In this document: in pieces, positions 23,014-34,469 of the stretch
Position numbering within the stretch: position 1 is the stretch's first letter
How the letters are laid out: every line of letters starts with the position of its first letter
Notes under the pieces: model-generated
Database searches by the model: none
Told to the model about the DNA's origin: nothing
Seen by the model: the letters and a program-made list of their open reading frames with translations, nothing else
Position numbers and translations under genes: made by a program
Origin: Irpex lacteus
Lineage: Eukaryota; Basidiomycota; Agaricomycetes; Polyporales; Irpicaceae
Reading direction: 5' to 3'
Assembly: GCA_001986395.2 (NCBI GenBank)
Contig: MQVO02000018.1
Location: 649,984-713,983 of the forward strand
DNA length: 64,000 nucleotides

Positions 23014-25234
23014 ATGGAGGAGGACAAGACTCTGAACGAGCAGCCTACACCACGACCCCCTCTGAAGTCATTGGAATCATTGCACACTTCTGTCCCGATA
23101 TCACCTTCCGCGAACACGAAGTTCGAGGTCGACACCCGAAGAACACGGGATTTCTACTTTCTTCCCATTCCCAGGCATCTCCAGTATGAACCGGATAAGC
23201 CTCCGTCGTGGGGCCTCTATCTGAATATCATCTTCGCGGCTGCAACCACTATATGTGCGCTATCGTATTCTGGCTTAGCTCCTCATTTATCATATGCTAA
23301 TACTCTCGCTCAGTCGTAGCGAACCTATATTATTGCCAACCTATCCTTAGTGGGTATCTTCCATGCTAGAAGAAGAAAATCCGTAACAGAACTTCGAATG
23401 TTAATTCAGTTCAGCTATCTCAATCACTCAATGTATCATACGATCAAGTTTCGAATGTCCCAACTCTCATCCAAGCAGGGTATGTTTCTCAACTTTCGTG
23501 ACAAAAGTAGTAGGGCCGACCTATTTTCTTCAGCTACGCAACAGGCCTTCTTCTCATCGCACCCTTAGGCGATCTAGTACTCCGCCGACAACTCATCCTC
23601 CTCCTCTGTTTCGCCGCGACAGCACTCACATTCGGTCTCGCGTTCACAAATAACTTCATCGCGTTTGAAGTCATATCATTTGTCCTCGGAGTGGTCACAT
23701 GTCCCTCACAAGTCCTGGCACCTCTCACAGCCGACCTCGCCCCGGAAGAAAGACGAGCATCAGCGCTTTCGGTGTTAACAGCGGGCACCCTCTTAGGCAT
23801 ACTATGGGCGAGAGTAATGGCAGGGCTCATTGCGCAGTTCGTTTCTTGGCGGGTGGTTTACTACACCGCTATCGGCATCCAGGCTGCTATCACCTTCGTG
23901 TTATATTGGACTCTCCCAGATTACCCTGTCAAGAATATAGGGCTCACGTACGGCAAGATCCTCTTCACGATGGCGAAATACACGGTCACGGAGCCACTGC
24001 TGATTCAAGCGTCGCTTGTGTCAATGGTGTCAATGGCATGCTTTACAAACTTCTGGGTGAGTTTCATCCGCCGCTCAAAGTTGGAGCGATAGACTGACAG
24101 AGCTCAGGTGACACTGACATTCCTCCTCGGAGGGCCACCATATAACTATTCGACGTAAGTGTACCTCACACATTAATTCCCGAAGATCTCTGGCTTAATC
24201 ATTCCAATAGGCTCGTCATCGGTCTCTTCGGATTGGTCGGCGTCTTAGGTGTTTTCGCCGCTCCTCTCGTTGGGCGCACCATCGACCACCTTGTACCCTG
24301 GTTCGCGACGGTCATCTCTACCATCGGTCTGATCATCTTCCAGGCCATCCAAACAGGCGCAGGAGGCATCAACATCGCAGCGGTTGTCATCGTCTGTTTC
24401 GGCCTTGATGTCTTCAGGCAGTATCAGCAAGTTTCTCTCACCACTGCGGTATTCGGAATTGAGGCAAGTGCGAGATCGAGGTTGAACGCGGTCGTATGGC
24501 TCAGTGTAAGTCTATTTTTCTTGCCCTTGCGTAATAGCCAGGCTTCTGTTCTATTCCCATGCTGCCTCGAACTATTCCGCGCGCTTCATTACGGCTTCCT
24601 TTACGGTCTATAGAGCTACTCTGACATATCATTTCCGCCACAGGTCTTCGTCGGGCAGATCATGGGCACCGCTGTAGGCACGCAAGTGTTTATCAAGTAT
24701 GGTTGGAGACCCGCCGCGGCCCTCTCTATCGGCTGGTCTGGCTTCACATTGCTAGTCATGCTGCTTCGAGGACCGCATTGCCAGCGACACACCTGGTTTG
24801 GGTACGAAGGTGGTCTGGAGCTACGCAAGAGCCGCTTGTCTCAGCCTGAACAGCAGCAGCATGACTTGGAGAAAGCAGGAGAGCTGGCGATGGAGCCTAT
24901 AACAGTCGTGGTACAACACGTCCACACTGACAGTGCATCTCACGTAGAGTCCCGGTCCCAGGAGCGCGTGTTACCCTGTGAAGACGACAGTGGACACGAC
25001 CGTCAGGGTACCCACGCTGGAAATGAGGTTCATCCGGAAAGTCAAGGCACGGCTCATGCTGAACACCGTGAAGAGAAGCCAGCGGGCGATCATGATCATC
25101 GCGAAGAGAACTTCCCTCTGGACATCGACGTTCAAAAGTCAATGCTGCTGTCAGCAACTTCTCCGGCGAAGGAAAGTCCTATACCAACCGAGGTGGACTA
25201 CGTTCGCGCGAGCGTGGAGTTAAGGGAATCATGA
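23014..25234 (+). CDS. MFS transporter, paralogue 2, His-rich tail
   Basis: Close paralogue of the gene at 10067-11988. It shares the N-terminal FYFLPIPRHLQYEPDKP, the NLYYCQPIL signature, motif A APLGDLVLRRQL, FVSWRVVYYTAIG, LTFLLGGPPYNYST and GQIMGTAVGTQVF. Introns fall at the same places: after ATTI, after the CQPIL segment, before YATGLLLIAP, after FTNFW, after YNYST and before FVGQIMG. The cytosolic C-tail (about 24840-25231) is longer than in paralogue 1 and carries many histidines, with pieces such as VVQHVHTDSASH and GDHDHREE. His-rich loops are common in metal transporters, so a metal substrate is possible but unproven. The product ends VELRES. Confidence 0.9.
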
Positions 25235-25889
25235 GAGCCTCATAATGCGCATTGAATGCAACGAGGCAACGAGGCAGTGCTGGAAACTGGGAGGAGAGGG
25301 GAATGGACTCACGGACAATCTGTGGCTGATTAGATGGCATCACGGTTTCGATCATCGCACTTCCACGGCAGAGACTGTTAATCACGCATTGCTATTTATC
25401 ACCTCGATGTAATACATACAGTCTAGTAGTAGATAGAGTCAGTTAATTGTACAGTAGATGATCATGATAATACATAGGTAAAAGCACAGCCCCGGATGGA
25501 ACGGGTATATAAAGGAAAAACCGAAGAAAGACGAAAGGGAGGAGAAGTACGTGTGCAAGCGACCAGTACAGTCATAACTTATCCTGAAAAGGCCTGTCAG
25601 AAGTCAGTGTTGAAAATGAAATCAAGGCGAAACAGATTGAAGCGGAAAGATGGTACATGGGATGATGATGGAGAGAAGGGACGGAGAAATGTATATGGCT
25701 ATAACACAGATGTAACGGCGTGGTGGTGCGTCCTGTCGTGTCTCGTGAATCATGATTAGATGATTGTAAAGCGGCCTATAGGTGAGAAGCATGTGGTAAG
25801 AGGAAGGAAGGTGGAAGGACACGATGGGAGGTTGTCTGGATATCAGTACGCTGACCAACTGCAGAACGCGCGCGCCCTGCCTATGCAGC
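25235..25889. other. Intergenic between convergent genes
   Basis: Shared 3' flank of MFS paralogue 2 and the Ser-rich membrane protein. No supported feature. Confidence 0.45.
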
Positions 25890-28330
25890 CTACTTGTCAC
25901 GACTCCCATGTCCGGAAGAACCTTCGAACGATCCGAACTCCATCGGGGGAAGTCTCTCGACAGGTGGAAGCACAGCCCTTGAGCTAGGATTCCGTCCTAA
26001 CTTGTCCCTTTCGCTCCCTGGGGAGACCGAGGATGCCGCACTCCCGCTGCGACTCCTCATGCTGGGGTAGTTGATACTTCCCGACCTACTGTGTGAGCCT
26101 CTTGGCGGGCTTTGAGGAGGTGAATGGAGGAGTGTAGTTGCTGGCAAAGGCTTTAACGCCTGGCTGTCTTCCCGACGGACAAATGCGGGTTGTCGGGATC
26201 GCGAGGAGGATGCGCCGGGAACTACAACGGAAGATACAGAGTTCCGCCTGGAAGACCCGAATTCATGTAGACTAGGAGACTTGTAAGCGTAATCCGCGGG
26301 CTTAGGTGACAGCGAATGAGATGTTTGAGTTTGGCCTGACTGTGGGCTAATCGTGTTCGATAAAGAGCTCGAGGATTGCGGTAAATGGGGGCGTTGATCG
26401 AAATATGACGGGGCAACACTCTGGCCTTCTGGTGTATGTGGAGTAGACTCGACTTGGGGTGTTTGGAGAGAGGTATTGGAACGCAAGTATGCTGGTCGGA
26501 CCTCGCCTTCCTCCGCAGCTGCTGGACTTAGGGTATACGAGGAAGGGGGCACCGATGATACCGGCATGGATGCTCGACGCGCTGACCGTGAAGTAGGTGC
26601 AGTCTCTTGCCTAAGCATGTCTACAGGTCGCGGCCGTGCACCTTGAGGCGTCCGAGAGGGTCGCTCAGACATGATAGAGGACGGTCGTGCGCGTGAACTT
26701 CCATCGTACACAGACGCTTCTGGTATTGGCGAAGGAGATTTCGTCAGTGTGGAGGGATTACGCTGCAATGTGGAAGACTGAGACCCTGATCGAGCGAGAG
26801 GAGACTGGAATGCAGATGTAAGAGGTGGTGTGGCGGAAGACGACCCAGCCTGCTGAGAACCCGGTGAAGCCCACCATGCGCCAGAGGTAGAGGCAGAGGC
26901 ACGTTGTGGTGGAGGACGGAAGGGTAGAGCGGTCGGTGTTGACAACGCACTAGACAGCGTCGGTCTCGGTCGCTGAGCATTCGCGAATCGCCAATCTGCC
27001 AGATGTTGCGAGTTAGATCGTGAATGCGATGACGAGCCCGATCTCGATTGAGACAAGGCAGGCAGCTGAGAGTGGTTGTGGTGGGGAGGAGAGGCAGGTG
27101 GCGAGGGCAACTGTAGCGACGCTGGTCGTGATCCCGAACCGTGCTTGGACTTGACATGATGTCCTTCCGAAACCGGCTGCATGTCGACGCCAGGCGAGGG
27201 CAAAGCCTTGTCAGTACTAGTGAATGTATTGGCAAAACCCTCAGTGGCGGCGCCTACCCGTGAGGTGGGTAAGGAGACGATCGGGATGGGACTGGTGACG
27301 AAGCCGGAAGACGACACTTGTTCGTCCAGAAGGTTATATGGCTCGAGCCCCTCCGGGCTGGAGGTGGTATGGGGAGGAAGGCCTGGAGGACTGAGACTAC
27401 GCTTTGCAGATGGCGGTACCTGTGCTGCTGTTGATCTATGGCGTGTTGGACGGCTTGCAGATCCGCTGTTTCCGCCGAGAACGGAATACGGATGATCGGA
27501 TGGCGCACTGTTACGATCCGAATTGGTAGTTGAACGGTGAGAGAGCGTTGCGTTGTCGGTGGGGAGAGAGTACACGTCTGCAACGTCGAGTTCGCCAACT
27601 GATTCCGCGCTAGTGTTTTTGGACTGCTGCTGGAGGTCAGACCATGTGAAGGTAGAGACCTCCGCGAGATCTGGCAACAGAGGTTGGATCAATCCATCAT
27701 GGGGGCCATCGGTCTTTTCCTTGTAATGATGGTGGCGGCTTTGGCGGGAAGAAGACTTGCGTGAGGCAGAGAACCCCCATCGGGACCTGCGAGAGCCACT
27801 CGACTCGATGTCGGCCACGCGCATCGAACGCACGCTGCTGCCTCGTTTCCGTTTATACCATCGCACGAGCGGGACAACAACGAACACAACTACCGCCACC
27901 AACGCCATACCACCCACCACACCCAAGATAACCTTTAGATTGGGCGACGCATATTGGCCATCTGCACTGGAGGGAAGCTGTGTGGATGATCAACGAAACA
28001 GGAGTGTTGGAAGTTGATTAGCGCGTTGAGTTGTTGCTTCCCGCGAAGGACCATATGTAGAACTCACATTTGTGCTGTTCGCGCACTGCTCGCACTTGGC
28101 TGGGATCATCAAATGCAAGTACTTGAGCTTACAGAGGATAAGAGCGGGGAGGAAAGGAAGATTGTCTGCACTAGTGGTCCATCTTACTTTTAACTTGTTA
28201 TTTTTGCACAAGGGTGGGCCAGTGGAGTGTGGAGGTTGTGGGTGTCTCCACTTACAGCTATAGTGTAGCCACCACAGATGTCGTAGGCCAATTCAAACAA
28301 GCCAGGGCAGTTTGTTACGGTTTCGTGCCT
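25890..28330 (-). CDS. Single-pass membrane protein with long Ser/Pro-rich cytosolic region (5' end tentative)
   Basis: The sure part is the exon below about 27985. It encodes a short stalk (DGQYASPNLK), one transmembrane helix (VILGVVGGMALVAVVVFVVV) with a positive stop-transfer RWYKRKR, and about 640 residues of low-complexity Ser/Pro/Arg-rich tail with many possible phosphorylation sites, ending GSFEGSSGHGSRDK. This layout matches fungal plasma-membrane sensor-like proteins (Mid2/SKG6-like TM region). Upstream, minus-strand exons with acceptable junctions encode CPGLFELAYDICGGYTIA (exon end 28256) and a small exon near 28080-28110 that can be read in two frames (PSASSARTAQ or AKCEQCANSTN). 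The initiator ATG and signal peptide were not found, so the left ectodomain is incomplete. Confidence 0.65.
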
Positions 28331-28903
28331 GCTGACGGCACCGAACGTTGCAAGCCCTTGTGCGCGTGTACATATGCGTGCTCATCGTCGGGAGATGGAT
28401 ATTACGAGACTGGACGACGTCTAGCGCTCCGTGGACCGTCGGGAACGGCGTGAAGATATGCATGGGCAACTGTCGGAGTTGACCATGAGCGGTGGCGGGG
28501 ATGGTCGTGGCAAAGAACGAAGAATGGTTGAACTGTTGCTGAAATTTCGTAAAGCGCCGCTCACCCGACAGCAGTCGGTAGATTGCCTTTTTGGGAATAA
28601 GAAAGCGCCACAAACCCGCCCTCGGCTTGTTTGGGAAGCGCACCGACATGATCGCGAGCATCTGTTGACCAATCTCTCACTCCTCGAAGTCGCCGGCGAG
28701 AGCGCCATCCTTTGCCAGTATTGCGAAAGATTGTACCGCGGCTTGGGGTCAATTGAAGGTGGCTCAATGCACAGTGACTGACTCATTGTGTTCACACAGA
28801 ATGCATAAGACTTGGGGGTCTGAATGCGTCCCCACTCAACATACTCACTGCTGCACTACCATCATCAACGTCGGCGAGACACCTATCATTCACCTTAACA
28901 GAT
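28331..28903. other. Intergenic or missing 5' exons of membrane protein gene
   Basis: Divergent spacer between the Ser-rich membrane protein (-) and the glyoxalase-like gene (+). Open frames on both strands here (28431-28781 plus, 28293-28661 minus) lack recognisable domains. One of them may hold the missing signal-peptide exon. Confidence 0.35.
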
Positions 28904-29986
28904 ATGGCAGAGACGACATCAACGCGCATTTTGGACCACATCGTGCATCTTGTTCCCCCTGGCACGCTCCCGCAGGCTATCCAGAAGTTCCGCGATCTGG
29001 GGTTCACGTACGTACTGTGTGTTTACGATACCCTCCTTGGCTGAGATCTTTGACACAATCACAGCGTTAACAATGGTGGGACGCACGCCGGAGGCTTGAC
29101 CGCTAATGCGCTTGTTGTATGTGATCTTCAAATACGCCGCTATCGTCCATACAGTAATAGCGCTACAACTGCAGATATTCTCAGATGGTGTATACCTGGA
29201 ACTGATCCACTTTACCCGTGAGCCAACGCCAGAAGATCTCGCTGCCTCTCCTTGGGCAAACAAACCACCTGGTTTCATCGCATTCGCATTCCTGGGCTCG
29301 CCCGGTTCCTCCCCTTCCATTACGTCCCTCATCAACGATCGTGCGCAAGCTCTCGGAATAAGCGACGAGCTGAAATACCTGGAAGCTACTCCAGGTGGAC
29401 GCACACGCCCCGATGGCGAGGTACTGAAGTGGGAGATCGTAGCGCCAGCCAGGTGGTCGGAGAGACGGAATGCAATAGGACGACCGTTCTATTGCGGCGA
29501 TGTAACTCCCCGAAAGCTCAGAGTGCGCCTTAACCTTTCCTACTTATAGTGTTGGTACAACTTAATAGCTTACTCTGCCCTATGGCTCATAAATAGGTGC
29601 CGTTGGATCAGGATAAACGTGTACACCCTAACAAGACGCGAGGTGTCGCTTATCTGCGGGTGCTAGCTTCCAAGGATGCCTTTGAAGAGAAGACAAAGGA
29701 GATTCAAGCTGCTCTTGGTGTTCCTCCCATTAGCGCAACTGCAGATGGCGACAAACTTGAGCGAGCGTGGTTGCTAGAATCTCCTGTTGAAAGCGAGGCA
29801 ACGAATGCAAGACTTGAGGGCTCGCAGCTTATTCTTGCTGCAGCGAACGAGGGGGATGCAGACGAAATTAAGTTTGTGGAGGAGAATGGGACTGGTCTGT
29901 TTGAGGTCGGGTTTGCTGTCGAGGAGGGAGGGGGTAGCGAAGAGACTCGGACCCCTTATGCGAGAATCGCATGGATTGAAGTGTAG
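28904..29986 (+). CDS. Glyoxalase-like domain protein
   Basis: Member of the fungal Glyoxalase_3 group (vicinal-oxygen-chelate fold), enzymatic reaction unknown. Four exons give MAETTSTRILDHIVHLVPPG, then LGFTVNNGGTHAGGLTANAL, then IFSDGVYLELIHFTREP. ILDHIVHL supplies the usual first metal-ligand histidine, THAGGLTANALV is the family signature, and YLELIHF supplies the E/H pair. The C-terminal half contains RTRPDGEVLKWEIVAPA and AFEEKTKEIQAALGVPP and ends YARIAWIEV. Introns use GTACGT, GTATGT and GTGCGC donors. The product is about 285 residues, soluble, with no signal peptide. Confidence 0.88.
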
Positions 29987-30212
29987 ATAAAGTTGCCACT
30001 CGGATGCTATTCCATGTAACACAAGCAAGCTGCTTCCAATTTCTAACGCACTTTTTCTACTTGGAATATGAACGTGTCGCGTCACATTGCAGCAACACGT
30101 GCTGGGAAATCAGTGGGATGATCGCCTATATATCTCAGATCTGGTAGAGATGTTTACTGCTCAGAAATTCAATCCGGACCCTCAAGTTGCCTTCAAACAT
30201 CCAACCACCACC

Positions 30213-33200
30213 ATGGACCCAGTCGTGTCTCCCCAAGTGACTGCTGAGCTCACTCAAATTCTTTCAAACCTCGTCTTGGGAGATAATGAAATCCGAGCAA
30301 AGTAAGCACGCAATTTGTCGGGATGGCTTTTGAGAGCTGAGAGGCCAATCTAATTGTGCGCGAACAGTGCAGAGAAAGCTGTGAACGATCGACTCGCTCA
30401 CACCCCGCAGCTGTACTTGCTTGCTTTGACCCAGTTCGCTACGTCTGCGGATACTGAAGTGGTCGGTATGAAACTCTGCGGGTCGAACTAGGGAAGCTCT
30501 AATCACCCTTTCTAGATGCGTTCGTTCTCCTTCGTACTTCTCCGCCGACTACTCTTCCGTTCTTCAGATCAAAGGCTACCACTATATGACCACCTCTCTG
30601 CGGACACTCTATCCACCATAGAGAGACTTCTGCTACGCTCTCTGTTGCACGAAACTTCCGCAGTGGTCAAGCGGAGGGCAGTCGATACTGTGGCGGATCT
30701 CGCGAATAATTCTATGTCGCGCGGTAGGCCATGGCATGCGCTTCAACAGCAGGCGTTTTCTATGGCCCAGAGCGAAGATGCTACCAACCGCGAAAGTGCA
30801 TACCGGGTGTTTGCAGGTTCGCCGAACCTCATCATTGACTTGCAGCCCCAGACTGTTTTGGCAATCCTCGAAAAAGGTCTCCAAGACCCTCACAGTGTCG
30901 AGGTGCGTACTTTTCCTCATTACTCTGGTTTCTCTACGTTTGCTCTACTCTACCTTGGCAACGGCGAGGCATTGCTTTACTTCCCACACAAAGTTTCTGT
31001 TAGGCGTCACGCTATGCTGCTTCTTTGTTCTGTGGCCTTGTTATCATCTTGCACAGGACTCAAAGTGCTTCTTGATGATGATCTGATACCGAGTCGTTGC
31101 AGGACTCTTTTAGGTGATGATTCGCTGTGGTCGCCAGATTACCTGTGTACCACATACGTCCGCGCCACATATTTTTATTATTACTGTTCAGGTCATCGAC
31201 ACTGCAGTGTACAGCATTCTATAGGAATTCCTCCCCGCTTGAAGTTACCAGAATACTAAACAACTTCTCAACAGGTTCGCCATGCAGCTCTTCGCGCGTC
31301 AGTAGCGTTCCTATCAGCATCGGACGTAGCCCAACAAGCGCAGGCGCTGCCGTTACTCTATCCAATGCTCAACACGCTTCCCTATCTCCCCCACGCACAG
31401 CTTCCAAACTTCCTGTCAACGCTCACACCTCTTGCATCATCCAGTCCATCTCTCTTCGAAGCCCACCTCCCCGCTCTTCTCAAATTTCTCCCAGGCCTGA
31501 TTTTACCATCAGCTGATTCAGGACCCACACCGACGGTATCACGTCCAAATCCAGATGGGGAGCCAAGCTTTTCGTTCCCTCCACCGGGTAGTAGTGACGC
31601 GAAAGGAAAAGCGGCTGCTGTGGATGATGAGGATGAGGAAACGAAAGAAGTTCGGCAGTCTGCGTTGGAGTTTATGGTCAGCTTGAGCGAAGCAAGGCCG
31701 TCTATGGTGAGGAGAGTCGATGGGTGGACTGCGGCTGTCGTTCGTGGCTGCCTTGAGGGCATGGGCGAGTTGTCTGAGGATGATATGGATGTTTGGCTCG
31801 AGGCTGATGTACGTGCTGATTTCATTTTCTTCGTCTTCGTCTGCGAAAATCTCCTGACCATACACTTTTTCAACTAGCCTGCGGAAGACCCGACGGACGA
31901 CGACTATCCTCACGTGTACGAGCAGGCCCTGGACAGAATATCGATTGCTTTGGGTGGTAAAGCTGTGCTACCGCCGGCCTTCCAGTATATCCCGGGTATG
32001 TTGGTCAACCATGACTGGAGACTGCGTCATGCAGGTTTGATGGCTATCGCTGCCATCGCGGAGGGGACCAACAAGGTCATGCAGAAGGAGCTCGGCAAAG
32101 TGGTAGAGTATGTTGATGCTACTTCAAATACTGTGCCTGTGGGTCATTTGGCTGATAACGGTCATCCAGGCTCGTAACACCGATGTTTGGAGACCCTCAC
32201 CCACGGGTAAGATACGCGGCCTGCCAGTGCATGTAAGCTGGCACCATATGCGCAAAACAAAATGTATGACTAATATATGGGCTATTCAAGCGGGCAACTC
32301 TGCACAGACTTGGAGGTAAGATAGTTTTCGAAGGACGAGATTTAAACGACTGATCAAATTCTCCGCCATTAGGAAGTTATACAGGCCGAGTACCACCAAC
32401 AGCTACTCAACGCACTCATACACTCATTAGAGGCTGAGGAGCCTCGGTATGTTCTCTCATTCCGGAGTACTTAAAAGGCCATTCCTTACCATCTTTCACT
32501 TTCTAGCGTACACGCGCATGCAGCGGCAGCTCTTATCAACTTCTGCGAGGGAGTAGAGCGCGACACTTTACTACCATACCTTGATCCTATCGTTGAGCGG
32601 CTGCTCAAGTTGCTAAATCCTGGACAACCTGGCAAAACGCCTAAACGATATGTTCAAGAGCAGGCTATCACAACGCTCGCCATGGTCGCCGATGCTAGCG
32701 AAGCGACGTTTGCTAAGGTTCGTTCGAAATCTGTCCTGGGTATCGGTATACTCTGACGCCCTGAACTGTCGCACAGCACTATGCATCTATCATGCCTCTC
32801 TTGTTGAACGTCTTGCAAAACGCTAACGGTCCTGAGTATGGTAAACTGCGGATGAAGGCAATGGAATGCGCCGGACTTATTGGTATGCCTCCCCTAAATT
32901 TTCTCCCGTGCATGGTAAACCTTACTTGTATGCATCTAGCCATCGCTGTCGGTCGGGATGTTTTCAGACCTGATGCTAGCGGGTTCATCGAGCTCCTCAT
33001 GAGAATACAGAGTAAGTGCCCTGTTCTCAGTTCACACACCTTTCTGTTGGACACACGTGAACTAATCTATTCCCTCTGCAGACACTCCGGCAGAGGCAGA
33101 GTCGGATCCGATGCTCGGCCATTACCTCATTGCCACCTGGGCCAAGGTTTGCCAGGCCTTGGGTCCAGAGTTTGAACCATACCTGCCGGTCGTAATGCCG

Positions 33201-34091
33201 CCCCTGTTAACGGCAGCCGCTGCGAAAGCTGATCTTTCAGTATATGGTAAGTATTGTCCACGACACACTTCCTGATTGCTCGTCTTAATTTTGCTATCTT
33301 CACAGACGAGGATGAGACACCCGAAGAAAAAGAGGGATGGGAGACCTTGTCGATGGATGGACGTCAAGTTGGAATCAAGACTTCTGCCATCGAAGAGAAA
33401 TGCCAAGCTTTCGAAACGCTGGTCATTTACTGCTCGACGCTGGGGAGTCGATTCGCTCCCTATCTCTCGCAGAGTCTCGAACTCGTCCTGCCATCTCTCG
33501 GCTTCTTCTTCCACGATGGTGTTAGAGAAGCCAGTGCTTTGTGAGTGCCCCTTGGAATTCCGTGTCGCTATTCTTCCAAAACTGACTGCTCGTAGGTTAA
33601 TCCCGATGCTGCTGTCTTGCGGCAAGAACAGCGGGACACTGACCCCACGAATGGTTGCGGCATCCTTCTCACAAATCATACATTTCATCAACCTTGAAAC
33701 GGACCCAACCTTCCTCTCTTCCCTCTACAAATGTCTCACCGACTCTCTCCGTGTTGTCACGCCGCAAGGGTCAACCGCATCAAACGTGTTAACACCGGAG
33801 ATACAGGACGCGCTGATTGAAGCTACGAAGAGACAGCTACAGACCATCGCTGACCGTCGTAAAACACGATCTAGCAAGTCAGCACGGGAGGTAGAGGAGG
33901 ACAGAGAGGATCTGATGCTCGTAGAAGAGATGGAGGACTTCGCGCTGGAGGATATGGGGAAATTGGTTGCACTCCTCGATCCCGCTGCCACTGCGACAAA
34001 CCCGCTTACCATCGCCATATCAAGCGTGAGAGAGCTTGGGCTGCACCTAGAACAATGGGATAGCGAGGACGAGGGAGGTGTAGAAGGTTAG
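30213..34091 (+). CDS. Importin beta-3 / karyopherin Kap121 (IPO5-type)
   Basis: HEAT-repeat nuclear import receptor that carries cargo through the pore and is released by Ran-GTP. The start ATG has a strong context (CACCACCATGG) and gives [20 protein letters not shown]. Recognisable stretches are [25 protein letters not shown] HEAT helices, [65 protein letters not shown] sequence and [20 protein letters not shown]. An insert rich in Ser/Pro and acidic residues (about 31520-31650) sits mid-protein. About 14 exons are needed. One intron (30903-31275) is about 370 nt, while the others are near 55-65 nt. The product is about 940 residues and stops soon after the acidic linker ([25 protein letters not shown]). 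Pse1 and IPO5 are about 1,090 residues, so the last HEAT repeats appear to be missing. Confidence 0.88.
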
Positions 34092-34469
34092 ACTGAGTGA
34101 CATAAGTATTCTCGGTTTCAAGATCAAGTTCGATGCGTTACGAAAGTGCTGAAATGAAGTGTATAACGATGTCAACGGGAAATTTATGTAGCACAAATGT
34201 AATCATAATATGCTGAAGTCTAGTTATTTATTTAAGATGAGCAAGGTGTACTTCTCGTGTCGTGAGCAAACGAAAAACGGCGTCGCCAATGGTGGCCTGA
34301 GCGACTCTCGAGCTCGGACTAGGGCACCGGGGTACGACCCGGGTGTGACAACTTCCCCGTGAGAGCTTGTCACAAAGTCACAGATCTCGCGGTGAGATTC
34401 CGTTGATGGCGGCCACCCGTCCGAGTCTCAGTATACTGTACTCACATCAGTACTCCTTCTACGTATACA
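34092..34469. other. Intergenic with short inverted repeats
   Basis: Contains an 8-bp perfect inverted repeat, TGTGACAA at 34344-34351 and TTGTCACA at 34367-34374, with a 15-nt loop. A GC-rich imperfect hairpin lies just before it (about 34326-34343). No coding signal was found. It may act in termination of the importin transcript or in the promoter of the next gene; this is not established. Confidence 0.4.

Noticed and set aside
31382..31873. 163-codon minus-strand frame inside the importin gene
   Set aside because: Antisense of the Ser/Pro- and acid-rich importin insert; it has no domain of its own.
34285..34345. tRNA- or SINE-like A and B box sequence (TGGCCTGAGCGA, GGTACGACCC)
   Set aside because: Both boxes deviate from consensus and no acceptor or anticodon stem can be folded; a chance match is more likely.
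34344..34374. TGTGACAA/TTGTCACA as ends of a solo LTR or transposon
   Set aside because: Only 31 bp between outer ends and no duplicated flank; kept only as a small hairpin in the intergenic entry.
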